A program made the translations under genes and the position numbers. From Metallyticus violacea (Eukaryota > Arthropoda > Insecta > Mantodea > Metallyticidae): a stretch of DNA of 64,000 bases. This document shows, one piece after another, positions 23,070 to 34,900 of this stretch; within the stretch, counting starts at the first letter, position 1; each line of letters opens with the position of its first letter. The stretch lies in the NCBI GenBank assembly GCA_030762175.1, contig CM060833.1, positions 3,201,501 through 3,265,500 on the forward strand, in the 5' to 3' direction. The notes below the pieces were generated by a model. That model was given only the letters and a program-made list of their open reading frames with translations. It was not told where the DNA came from and made no database searches.

Positions 23070-24460
23070 ATGCAAGCACAACTAATTGATACCAGCACAA
23101 GATGTGCACACCTGGAATATGAAGGTTTTTGTATAACAAGCAAAGAAACAGTATAAATAACAGAAGAATGTACTGGTTGTACATAAAGAAAGAACAAATA
23201 AAGGAATAGCCATCACAGGAGGAGATAATCCACCAAATGTTGTGAAACACACAAGGCATTCACGTGTATCTAACCAAGGACTTGTTGCTGCCAAAAAACT
23301 AGTATTAGATATGAGTAACACAGCAGTACAACATCCAGAAATGCCACCAGCTAGAATTATAAGAGAGAAGGATTTGAACGAGTTGATGGAGTTCTTCAAC
23401 ATCTACTAGAACAAAGTATGATGAAGCACTTGATGAACAGGCAGATTACCAGAACATTTGCAGAATTGGAAGCATTACCACAAGAATATAAAGTAACCAC
23501 CAGAGACGATAAGTTTTTACTTTTTCAGAACCTAAGCAGAGCCAGCAATGGAAAAAATATTAATAGCGATGTTGTACATTTAAACTGTTTAGTGTATTGT
23601 TCATGGATGGTACTTTTATTGTATCCCTACCAATCATGACCCAATTATTCACCATAAATGGGTTCTATAAAGGAAATGAATTTCCATTTGTTTGTGCTTA
23701 TCTACCATCTAAAGGAAGTTCTGTATATCGCAGTTTTGAGAGAAATTTTAACATTCTGCAATCAAGGAAACATTAACCTAAGTCCTACAACCAGTGATTT
23801 TGAATTAGGTATTATTAATGCCCATCAGGCTGTGCTTTCTGTAGCTTCTACTAGATTCCTCCCCCCCCCCCCCCCCACTTGGGACAATCTTTAAAGACTT
23901 GTGCAGGCTAGAGGTTTGCAACTTTATGTGACATACAGGGCATTTAGGAATGGAGTACATCAACTGTTAAGCTGGTCTTCATTCCAGTAGCAGATATACT
24001 TTTGGCATATGACCAGCTGCATGAAATATTTCAGAACTGTTATTAGAAATTGCAGATTATTTTAATATAGCTTGTATTCAAGGAAGAGATAGATGATGGG
24101 CTGTAAGTCCAAGGTATGCACCCCATTTATGAAATCAACACAATGTACTCATTTTGCAGAGCCAAGAACTAATAGTGTTACAGAGGGATGGCATCAACAC
24201 TTTCAACTAATGGTTTGAAAATGTCATCCCTTTCTTTATTCAAATTGAAGGAAATTAAAAAAGAACAAGAAAACATGCCACAAATGATTTTTGAACTCAA
24301 TGCTAGAAAAAGAATAAGTGAGAGAAAAAGGATGAATTATGCATGAGTCAATCATTGGTTGCACAGTATTGCTGAGTGTTATAACGTGTATAAAGGTGAG
24401 GGCCAAATCCTGAATTATCTACGTTTCTGTGGGCATAACCTTGATTTGTAAGAATGAAAT
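23070..24460 (+). mobile_element. MULE-type transposase relic with FLYWCH-like N-terminus
   Basis: Broken frames in order: a zinc-finger-like start RCAHLEYEGFCITSKETV (about 23095-23155), KHTRHSRVSNQGLVAAKKLV and PPARIIREKDLNELMEF (23240-23400). The central transposase domain follows: DDKFLLF, then MDGTFIVSLPIMTQLFTING at 23604-23663 (the DGTF motif), and NEFPFVCAYLPSKG. The C-terminus is RTNSVTEGWHQHF near 24160-24200, followed by NLKEIKKEQENMPQMI (24238-24285). This is the layout of Mutator-like elements with a FLYWCH finger, known in animals. A 16-base C run near 23861 breaks the frame. Confidence 0.75.
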
Positions 24461-26496
24461 ACAATTTAATAATACTAATCGGCCACAAAATTATAAACTT
24501 TCTTATGATACTCAATAGCTTTTCCAAATGTATATATCTTTTAAAAAATATTGTTAATATTATTCTTATTTATCTTACATATAAGTATAGTATGTCAAAA
24601 TACTCTGTAGGTTGTATTGGAGTATGCAAAAATGCAGTCAGTGAAATGTTGCGTGACATTGGAGTAAAAGAAATGTCGCATATGACAATTGCTATGTATC
24701 ATCTTGCAGTATGTGAAATAATCCATGTGACAATTGTTGTGTGCCAATCATCCTGCTCAATGCTCTAGATTATTTAAAAATTAATTGGAAACATTTCTTA
24801 AAGTTTTAGGGAAAATTTAGATCCACCTACTAGGAAGAAATCACATATATTGTTTCAGCATCCAGGGTACACATCAGTTTAGCCCCTCTAGCTTTGATCC
24901 ATTCCAATTATTAAAAAACAGCTTGAATGATAATATTTACTGAAAATGCACAGATTTTTTTATGTATGCCTCACTGAGTTAGATTTTTTAAGTTTCATTA
25001 ATACTGAAAAGGGTGCTATATTGTGAAGTGTCTGAAAACGTACATATACTGGCATACACAATGTGATAACCAGAGTTATTCATAGCTATTAATGAAGGAT
25101 TTGAGTACCTAATCCCTTGAGTAAACTTCTTCCATTTCAATCCTTATTTTTTAACTTGGATTCTCTTCCACATTCTAATATTTTATTTCTCCAAGTGTAC
25201 AGTTCAGTTTGCTTATGGTAGATATGGTCTTCCTAATGGTATAAAATTCATGAATTAAACATCTTGTTTGACCCTCTTAAATACATCTACCTCTATTCTT
25301 TTCCCTGCTCTCTTTTATTACTTTTGTTACCAAACTTTTTGACACACCAGCAGCTATGCTAGCTAAATTAGTGATATTATGATAGCCCCTTTTTTTTATC
25401 TGCTAAATATTTAATTTCATTATACAAGTCTGTCCATGCCAAGGATGGCAAACTGTAACACTGAATTTTTATGGAATCACTTATTTAGATGTTAAGGTAG
25501 GCAGTGTCCATTGAAAAAATTAAAACAATTCAAAAGTGCATTAAATGAATTACTTTATGTTACTAATTACCTTTCCCCAAACAGATCACCAAACTCTAAA
25601 CATGCATGAAAATCTTGTATGAATAACCCTTGCTACACACTTTGTAAATGTTGATGGTTATCCTAAATAACAGCCCAGCAGAAGCAGCCCAAGAGGACAA
25701 AATGTCACAACAGTTCTGGAATTAATAAAGCAAAAAACAATAAACAAATACATTATACCTTCTGCCTCTGATCACGAAGAATGTGCCACCTTCCAGCATC
25801 AGTGAATCATGGAAACCATAACATAATAGGTCTAGTCTCGGCACCAGAAATCTTGCGCAGTAGCATATGTCTGTGTATCTGGGCCCTATTCCACAAAAGT
25901 ATGGTCTAAGACATTACACATGTATGGACTTACAACTTTTAGTTATTAGTAAAATTCTGTTCCACAGGTTTCTGCTACTTATTCTATACAACTCCATACT
26001 AACAAGCAATTTTTTGTTGTTGTTTTTCTGTTTCACAGAAGTATTAGTATTAGTTGGGCACTGGCAATTTGTATAAATTTCACTATGAGTGTAGGAGTAT
26101 TACTTCAAATACTAGCGCAAAATGTAATTCAGTATTAAGATCAATGTGTGATTAAGTGTAATTCAATATTTATATACAATAAAAAAGTTGGATTACCTGC
26201 AATTAAAGTATGGCTTATGATTGATATTGGCCTTTTCTGTCTCAAATACACATTTCAGTCCAACATTTAGTTTTTTTCTTTCTTTTTTTCCCCACATGCC
26301 AAAGAAATACTTTCTTTTCATTCATTTTCTTTTAAAATAATCTCTTTTGACACAATTTTCTCAATTTTTGCTTATAAGGAGAATATCATTGACAAGCAAT
26401 ATAAACACATATAAATGATCAAAGGTACTAATAAAATAAATGACTGAAAGCAATTGGTAAGCTCAACATTTCTTCCATTTCTCAATGATTGAAATT
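24461..26496. other. No gene recognised
   Basis: AT-rich. The 24454-24768 frame has no known motif and looks like chance. No matching repeats seen. Confidence 0.4.
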
Positions 26497-26590
26497 TTTT
26501 TTTAATAGTCTTTAATGCCCGTTTTTACTACTGAGGCATCACAGGTGTTGGACATTGATGATATGATATGATGAAATGATAAATTGGAAT
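26497..26590 (-). mobile_element. Truncated SINE family A, copy 3
   Basis: It matches the 3' body of family A (TCTTTAATGCCCGTTTTTAC, GAGGCATCACAGG) but lacks the tRNA head. Truncation at the 5' end is usual for retroposed copies. Confidence 0.65.
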
Positions 26591-27104
26591 TTTTTTTTAA
26601 ATAATGATGATTGAAACTGGAAATCCTAAATGTAGCCATATAAGACAGTCATAAGTGAACTATCACACTTGAAGGCTGGCAAAAGTATAATGAAGTATTC
26701 AAATTATCATTATTTCTGAGAAAAAATACAGGACCCAGTTAGCAGGAATGAAGAAATATTCACTCTGTATATTGAAAAATACGAATTTATTACTAAGGAA
26801 TGGACATACTAATTCAAGGTATGGCAAAGTGTGACAAACAGCTGTTACTCCATCTTGCTCTTATATGATCAACTATAACATTTTACTAATACTTTACAAG
26901 TATTGTACATTCTTCCCTGGAACAGAGAGTTACAAGGCCATACTTTACAAGGAAATAATTTGTAATGTATTAGACCAAACTTTTGTGGAATAGTGGCCTG
27001 GTAACATAATAGCAACCATCTTAAATGTAAATTGAATATATGTGGTAGCAATAGGAACAAAAATTTATATGAATTTTACCCCCTTTGTTGTTACAAATAT
27101 ATAT

Positions 27105-27344
27105 ATAAAAGAAAAATAAAAATAAAGTAACACTATTAGCAATGTAAAAAATTAACAGTAATTATAGAAGCTTTAAAAGGATAAAGCACTTAAGATAACG
27201 TCACACTTGAAATTGCTATATTTTGAACTCGTTGAGTTCTTCTATGGCCAAGAAGAACTCAACGAGTTCAAAATATAGCGATTTCAAGTGTGATGTTATC
27301 TTAAGTGCTTTATCCTTTTAAAGCTTCTATAATTACTGTTAATT
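27105..27344. repeat. Near-perfect 94-bp hairpin repeat
   Basis: Arms 27150-27243 and 27251-27344 are reverse complements with very few mismatches and a 7-base loop. A related single arm, with the same ~45-bp lead-in, lies at about 5738-5835 next to a PLE tail motif. No hammerhead-like core is visible in it. It could be a foldback MITE or a PLE-derived palindrome. Confidence 0.75.
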
Positions 27345-27839
27345 TATATATATTTTATATATATGTTTTCTTTGTTTTGTTAAACAGTGCTGTGAATAAC
27401 TATTTTGTAAACTTTGACAAACTGTTCTATAAAGAAGCTATAAAGGCTTTGGAATATCATTTAGCAAAATGTGTTGAGCTAAAGGAAATTGATTTAAAAA
27501 TTAATTGATATAAGCTAAATAAATTATATTTTGCTTACTTATTAAACAAACATATCTTGAATCAAACCATTTCAGACACTCTACCTAGCTTCAGAGAGAA
27601 TGTGGTTCACAGACCATTGTCTACATCCTCAGCTGTTAAAATAACTGCTAGAAAATTAGAGGTGACTAGGTTGGAGCCTTATGTAAATCAGGCTTTCTGA
27701 AATTCACTATCTGTTGTTCATAATGTTTTAAGTAAATTTTCTCCCAGATGTTCAAATCTTAACTGTTTTTTTTTTTTAAACAATTTCACTCTTTCCCTAT
27801 GTGCTGCCTTGCTGATTTTTCTGTTGTTTATAGTAGATG

Positions 27840-28220
27840 AATTGACAAAGACAGGAACAATGCTACACTAAAATAACCCAAACATCCCTTCCATAGCTTT
27901 GGATCACTCTTTTACTCTTTTACAAAAGGAATATAAACACGGCATAGAACAAAAGCAAAAAAAGCAAATCAAAAGATAAATCATGGGAACAGATAAAGCA
28001 GACTTGGAATAAAAACTTGCAAACAGTACAATGTACTAACTTAACACATGCCATGACTGTTTGGCTGGCCTACCTACACCATCTGCCAGGACCCAACTAC
28101 TACCATGAACAAGGACAAGGATCACCTACTTCAATGCTGCACAATAGGTCCACATAAAAGGACAGACCCAATTTACCATCTACTGGAAAGGAAAAAAGAA
28201 TTACTTCTAAAACTCACCAT
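27840..28220 (+). pseudogene. Possible LINE C-terminal zinc-binding segment
   Basis: In mixed frames: WEQIKQTWNKNLQTVQ, then DHLLQCCTIGPHKRTD near 28115-28160. The H..LQC pattern resembles the Cys/His ends of some LINE ORF2 proteins (C..C...E...HLL..C). Weak, no catalytic domain. Confidence 0.3.
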
Positions 28221-28317
28221 TGAAATAAAAAAAGTATATTTATGAAAGCATATCAAATATCAATTGGAATTTTTTTTTTAGTGACTCAGGTGGTGAAATG
28301 GACTTTTTTTTTTATTT

Positions 28318-28582
28318 ACTTATTTATGGATGCTCTTTAACATCTGAGGTCATTAGCGTCCCATTTAACTCAGGGCGTGAAACTGCCGACAAATTTTGCT
28401 CGAGGTTCTTTTTTGTGCCGTAAATGTACGACACGGGACCCACGGCTTTAACTTCCCTGGCGAAGGAAGCCATACTTACGATTTTTACACCTGAAAAAAT
28501 CCATCGGTCCTGGCCGGGTTCGAACCCGCGTTCTTGGGTGTAGGAGGCAAGTATGGTAACCATTACACCACCAGGACCGACG
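28318..28582 (-). mobile_element. tRNA-derived SINE, family B, copy 1 (best preserved)
   Basis: On the minus strand the head can almost fold as a tRNA. GGTCCTG at the start pairs with CAGGACC about 65 nt later, with A-box TGGTGTAATGG and B-box GGTTCGAACCC. The body includes CGTGGGTCCCGTGTCG and ends GATGTTAAAGAGCATCCATA plus an AATAAATA tail. Other copies are at 38455, 49975, 52375 and 62838. Confidence 0.85.
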
Positions 28583-28588
28583 GACTCA

Positions 28589-28876
28589 TTTTGTAACCTT
28601 GAGTGGATAGTGATGGCAATGCCTGAAGTTGATTTCTATCTGACACATGAAGATCATGTCTTCCCTAAACTCAGTATCACAATCAATGAGCAAGAGGTGT
28701 GCCCATCTGTTCTGAAGTGCATTGTAATAAAATTTCTCATCAAAAGGTGTCAAACCTGCCAACATTTTGAGAAGGCTCCAAGCACAATAGGGTACAAAAC
28801 CTTCTAAAGGTCCAAATGACTGATTTGCATAAAAAGCTTTGTTGCGATGGGAAGCCATGGAAAATAAAAAAAACAC
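28589..28876 (-). other. 96-codon minus-strand open frame, unassigned
   Basis: The frame contains HRNKAFYANQSFGPLEGFVP, then LLLIDCDTEFREDMIF. It adjoins SINE B. No family recognised and no splice sites convincingly bound it. It may be a fragment of an unknown transposon protein. Confidence 0.25.
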
Positions 28877-29049
28877 TGACAGTGCAGAAGGAAGTATTTG
28901 TGCTATTCATCACATTAATAAAGCAGAGAGGTGCTTCAGAATTTGCATTAACAGCTCATCATCAATGATGACCTTGTCTACTGGAAAGTGCCAGGTGAGT
29001 TCATCTGCTTAGCCAGGAAGAAAAACATACTCTGCTTTTATTAAGACAT

Positions 29050-30015
29050 TGTGTGATTGAGTCAAACTAGAACTCTTTTGCTTCACTTACCTGTTTAAAT
29101 ATGTAGAACCGGTTTCACGAGCACTTCATTTGCATTGTCAGCCCTATTGTCCACTGGAGGATAAACCTTATGCTGTGGGGTTATATAATCAGCTCTGGTG
29201 GAGGTGCGATGAACTTGAAGTTTATGTTTTCATTTCCGGAAGTGTGGAAGTTCATTAAACTGTCTTTGTACTAGTAAATGTAGATTTTTCTCCCATGTTG
29301 CTAATTCTGTAGGTCCTTGCACTGATTTTAATAATGTGTTTTCTTCAATATGTCCCGTTTTCTGTCCAGAAATGTGATGCCACTGCTGATTTCTCCAAGT
29401 ACTTGTATTTTATGCTGAAATGTTCTTTTAACCTTGTGCCTGTTTCTCTTTGTTTTTCCAATGTAGATTTTTTCACACTCTACACAACTTATTTTATAAA
29501 TACCTGCTTTTTTCTATTACGTAATTGTCTTTAACATTATCAATCAGGAGATTTTTAACATTAAATCTGTTTACAGGTGCTAGCCTGATGTTAAAATTTC
29601 AGATTACTCTTAAAGATTTTAACATCAGGTTAGCACCTGTAAACAGGTTTAATGTTAAAAATCTTCTGATTGATAATATTAATGACATTATTCCACGAGA
29701 GAAAAAAGCAGGTATTTATAAAATAAGTTGTGCAGAATATGCAAAAACCTACATTAGAAAACATAGAGAAACATAGGCAGACGGTTAAAAGAACATTTCA
29801 GGAACAAAAAGTACAACCAGTTGGAGAAATTAGCAGTGCCATCTCATTTCTGGAAAGAAAACCATGACATAATGAATAAAACAAAATTATTAAAATCAGT
29901 GCAAGGACCTACAGAATTAGCAACATGCGAGAAAATCTACATTTAGAAGTATAAAGACAGTTTAATGAACTTTGACACTTCCAATAATGAAAACATAAAC
30001 TTGAAGTTCATCACA
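29050..30015. mobile_element. Head-to-head PLE dimer, lineage A, with endonuclease on both arms
   Basis: The left arm (29050-29600) reads on the minus strand; the right arm (29600-30015) on the plus strand. Each encodes pieces of the GIY-YIG endonuclease. On the plus strand these are NVKNLLIDNINDIIPREKKAGIY then CAEYAKTYI; on the minus strand the mirrored region lies at 29440-29560. The left terminus has a CTGACAA core, GAAACC and GTAAGTG. The right arm is truncated before its terminal repeat. Confidence 0.75.
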
Positions 30016-30380
30016 CCTTGGACAGCTACAGTGAAGCAATTATATATTTTATATTAGGCTGGTGTGTTAATTTTATACCCTTTGGATCCATTTACCATTG
30101 AACTTCCTGTTTCACAGGCCTTTGCTTGCCTCATCAGATGCATATCGACTGCTGGATTTCTTGATAATTGGGCATCTTTGGAGTAGCTCTGGTGCACACT
30201 TAATGTTATCCCAGTATATAAGCTAAAATTGCAACAGAGTATATATCAGAAAAACAAAAAGAACTGAAATCGTGAATATATCAGTGAAGCTGGGAATATG
30301 GGAAAGAATTTATATAAAGAAATATGAGGATAAGATTATGAATATTGAAATAACAAGAGAGGATAATATATCCTAAACTT
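30016..30380. mobile_element. PLE lineage B: reverse terminal repeat followed by a forward C-terminus
   Basis: 30016-30200 on the minus strand is a lineage B terminus with an intact CTGATGA core (rc of 30131-30137), GAAACAGG and a GGTAAATGG block. 30236-30376 on the plus strand encodes KLGIWERIYIKKYEDKIMNI, the end of the endonuclease ORF. The layout resembles the inverted ends seen in other copies. Confidence 0.65.
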
Positions 30381-30384
30381 AGGT

Positions 30385-30905
30385 ATTCATTTTTTACACT
30401 AAAATCCACTTACTTACATAAAAATAAGGTTTTGGGAGAATCTCCCCCATCTTCAGTTGCTCACTGAACCGCCATTGCTCAAAACAATGGCTAGAACCTG
30501 GATGTTCCTATAGTGGAATCTGTTGGCTGAAGTAGAAATTGCTGAGTTCGTCCATAGCAGGAAACTCGAAGTTCATTAGGTTTTCTTTATTTTTTAATAA
30601 GAACATTTTTTTCCCAAGTGGATAACTCCACTGAGTTGTGAAGATGTTTCAGCAGTTTAATTTCCAGTTTTATCTCATGATTTTTGGTCCAAAAGTGAGC
30701 TGCTAATGCTGATTTATCCACCTAGGAATTGAATATTCCTAAAGTGTTCCTTCCTCCAAATTTCTCTTTGTTTTGCCTATGTAGCTCTGCTCACAATCTG
30801 CGCATTTCATTTCATAAATTTCTGATTTCTGTGCTGTTAGTATGGAGTCTTTTACTGTATAACCTAATAAATTCTTGATATTATATGGATAAAAGGAGGA
30901 TAAAT
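30385..30905 (-). mobile_element. PLE lineage A 3' fragment, minus strand
   Basis: The terminal repeat on the minus strand has CTGAAGA (rc of 30450-30456), a GGGGGAGATTCTCCC stem II and AAAAC in place of GAAAC. Upstream on that strand are the C-terminus (NFEFPAMDEL) and the GIY-YIG segment (EMKCADCEQSYIGKTKRNL, with frame breaks). Confidence 0.7.
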
Positions 30906-31816
30906 TGATTCAAAAGTTCATCAAGTGCCCACTAACCAAATATGCCCAATCACCCAAAGCTCAAGCAGTTTACATACAGCTGGTGATACAAAGTACCATG
31001 AAACATATTCAATGGAAGTGAAGCATAAGAGTACAAAATATATTCACCAGCCTAATTAGAAAATAATTTTTATTAATATGGAGAGCAATCTTTTTTTCTC
31101 TCTTTAAAGTGTAAATTTACACATATTCTCTCAATGTATAAAAGAGTTTTGTTCATTAGCACTGTATGTGTCAACTCATCAAAGTATTTCATTTTCTTAG
31201 CTCATTCAACACAGAATTCTGACAGATATCCAACCTAAATGGGCTACGTATATCTGATGGAAATGAAAAATGAAATCAAATTTATAGAGAAGATTTTGGT
31301 GTTGCAGTTATGATACCAACCATGTCATAGCTTGTAGCAGCAATGTATCGCTCATACAATACTTATCTGTTCTAAAATAATTAAAAAGTGCAATACTGCC
31401 ATCAGTTTCCTAAAACTGAACCATTAAAATAGCTTTAATCTAAGCTAATACTCCTTTAAAGGGAAGCAGATTTTGACATGAAAACCTCTCATGCTTCCTT
31501 GACTATAATAAAATCAGCAAAAATTGTTGTTAATGAACTTAGAAATAAATAAACATGTTCTTATTAGGAGAGCGTTCTGCCCAACAAATCTTGTAAAATA
31601 CCACATATGTAGCATACTCTACTTGTTCATAGCTCTTGGCTTACAAACTGCACCTTCCAAATGAATAACACCTTATGCCAATGTTGGTTACAGGGCAAAA
31701 TGAATATGCTAAAGTAGTGGAATGCTAAGTTCATTCTGTTCTCCTGAGATCAAAGGTTGACATGATAAAATAAATGTACACATATAGCATGAAGTGCAGC
31801 AAGCAGCGAAGGACAT

Positions 31817-31958
31817 TTAAGCTCCGATAAACCCATACACTTCCAGTACTCTGATCTCAAAGTCTCCATTCTCACAAAGTGGAGGGTTGTTGAACGTCAA
31901 ACATCTGTCTGTTTTACCATATCGGATATTTTCATCCATCCAAATTGCTTGTCCTTCC
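31817..31958 (-). CDS. TBC1D24: TBC1D24 terminal coding exon (TLDc C-terminus)
   Basis: The acceptor is ATCTGTTCCAG. The exon completes the split Gly codon and reads EGQAIWMDENIRYGKTDRC then TFNNPPLCENGDFEIRVLEV, ending YGFIGA and TAA. TFNN.PLC..  and V.E.WGF-like endings are diagnostic for TLDc proteins. Downstream sequence (30906-31816) shows no other coding evidence and would hold the 3' UTR. Confidence 0.95.
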
Positions 31959-34900
31959 CTGGAACAGATTATTGAATTATATTTCACCACCAAAGCAGTG
32001 TTTGCCAAACGACTATGCAAGAAAGAAACATATAAGTTAATTAGTACAACAAGTAAAAGGATAAATGTTTATATGCATTTAGAAGCTATTGACAGTGTAG
32101 TAACTATTCAATGATGAATGCTTTCAAATGTTGACACAAACTTAAATTACAGGATTTTAAATTAGGACATCTTTTGGGAATCACTTTTACCCTCTTCAGC
32201 TGTTGGCTGACTGCTTTGTAAGTTTTGGTCATGGCTGGATCGGAGCTGCTACTCTGTCAACATCTGTTGGTTAGAATTGGAATTGCTGAATTTGTTCAGA
32301 GGTGGGATGTCAAAATTTTATTCATTTTTCTCAAACATTTTTTCCCATATGAATAACTGTATTAGAATGTGCATTTCTTTTAACAAAATGGATCTTTGCT
32401 TAATTTCGTGGTTGTGTTTTCAAAAATTTGTTGCTACAGCTGATTTTTCATATTGTTTTAGTTGGACATTTCTAAAATGTTTTTTTTCCTGGTTTCCAAA
32501 TTTATTTTTGCTTTTCCTATCTATTTAAAATCACAATCTAACCACTCTATTGCTTATATGACCAATTTTTTCTCTAAGCTATCGTATCTTTCAATAAAGA
32601 ACTTTATACTTTTTTAAATTGTGTTTATTTGGGATACTTTATGCCATATTTTTTTAGATTTTTCCAAACTTTGCTGATTTGTAATTCTCTTTGATATTTT
32701 CAAGTGTAGAAATATCTTTAATGGATTAAAAATTGCTTATTTATATGGAATTGGGTTATAGCTATTGGTATTTTGTGTGTTTATCCATTTGTGTGTTTTT
32801 TCTATAAATACCAAAGTTGAATATTTCTATATTTCAAATGATTTTTAAGCCTAAAAACGGAAGTTATCCATTTTCTTCAATTTCTGTGGTGAATTTTATG
32901 GATTTCTCTTGTGAATTCAGGAGTTTTAGAGCACATAATGAATAATCTTTGGTACTGCAAATAATACTAAATAGTTTGTAAACAGCTGAAGATGGGAATG
33001 ACAGCTCTTGAAACATGTCCTAATTAAAAATCCTGTACATGAAGTTTGTGTCAACATTAGGAAACATTCAACTTAGAAAATGATAAATGTTATTTTAAAA
33101 GTTCTGGCTGCTGCCATTACACACACAGCTTTTAGAAAGCATATCATGGAATGCACAAAAGTTCAGCTTTTTTTTTTTTTTTTTTGAGTAGTGTTTAACG
33201 CCCGTTTTTACTACTGAGGCACCACAGGCAGTGGACACCAATGATACATGAAATGAAATGATAAATTGGGAAAGGATGTTTTTTTTTTTTTTTTTTTAAG
33301 GAAGGAAGCGTTCCAGGTCTAAGTTTAGGTACCTCCCCGGCATTTGCCAGTTATGAAGACTGAGGAAAACCTGGAAAAAACCCCAGTCAGGGAGGACGGT
33401 GGCAGACCTCCCACCCACGAGTCCGTGCCTTAACGACCTTGGCCACCCGTGGCGGTAAAGTTCAGTTTGAAAGAACTGCCTGATGAGATGCTGCAACACC
33501 CAGAAACCAGAAACATTATAAATAAAAATTACTGTTAGCTCATCTAATGCTGCCATTTTAATTCACAAACAGACACCTTTATACAATATAATAAATATAT
33601 ATTTTGGAACATAAGGTGCACATTGATTTTAGAAGGGTCATTTGAAAAGTTCTTAGAATGGAGCACAAAGTAAATTGATTTTAGCTATTATGAATTGTTC
33701 TTGTTTCTCAAAACAGTCTATCTTGAAACTAATGCAATTTGTTCTAATGGTCTAAAGCCTTTATCCTATCATATTCCTCCAGACCTGCAAATGCTTTATA
33801 TACTTCATTAGATGACTTTTTGTTCATCAAGCAATTTTCTCAGCTTTCGGAGGAGATGTAGCCAAATCTGAGGAATAAGACAGATCATCTTTTCACTGCA
33901 CAGGTTAGACAAATTGCCTGTTCTGTTAACACAGTTCATTCCATTTCTTTCTTGGCATTTCACATCTCACTTTCCTCTTGTTTGGTAGTTACACATGGCC
34001 TTTGCTATTATAAATCTTTTCATTCTATTAAAATGATTTAGCCATTTATTTTGATAAGTTTCTATTCTGTCACTATTAAAAAATATCTGAAACTCAGCTC
34101 TTATGTCATCATTTTTAAGCCTTTTATTCTCCTTAGAAATTGCATTTCAAACTGTGTAATTTGCATCTGATTTTTCCCATTTTTTCCCATACAGTAATGC
34201 AGGGATTGCCATAGTTTTGTAAAATTTCATCCTTAAGTCTTTCTTTGTTTTATTTTTTAATGTGTGGTGCATTTATTTATTGTCGCTTTGACTGCATCGG
34301 TCTTCTGTAGATTGTGGACTGAATACTGTAGGAGTAAGTCCATAGGGATGCATGGAATAAAATGACTTAATGATGGTACAATAAGCTCGGAGTCCTTGGC
34401 ACCTTAAAGCTGCCGGGCATTCAACTTTTCAGGGTAAGGAAGTATTAAAAAAATAAATAAAATAATTATCCAGAAAGCTTGACCTGATTGGGATTCAAAC
34501 AGGGTAGCCACAAATGATACCGCTAGATCACAGAGGCAGTCTTTTGTCTATTATACCACACATTTTCTAAAATTTGGCTACTTTTATATTTATGTCCTTT
34601 ACTTTACCTAGACAAATTTCAGAGCTGAAATACACATTGATTATAAATAAAATGTGCTACTCACAATGGCCCAGTGTGGATTATAATAACAGTATATTTC
34701 ATTTGCCTGAAAGTAGTGACATTTTATGCATAGTTTTATATACCATATTTTCTCAAATCTAATGCGCCATTGAATGTAATGTGAACCCCAAATTTAAAAC
34801 TTAAAATTATATTTAAAAAAAAAAAAGGTTTAATGTTGTACGGCATCTTAGAGATGAGCACGTTCTACTTCATAAAATGATCAGAAATAATAAAGTTAAT

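Noticed and set aside
23861..23876. A C-run as a functional element
   Set aside because: A 16-base homopolymer inside a decayed transposase is most simply slippage or a sequencing/assembly problem.
28510..28582. A tRNA gene on the minus strand
   Set aside because: Acceptor halves pair and the B-box is intact, but the anticodon arm does not fold and the same head is fused to the same non-tRNA body in five places. It is a SINE head.
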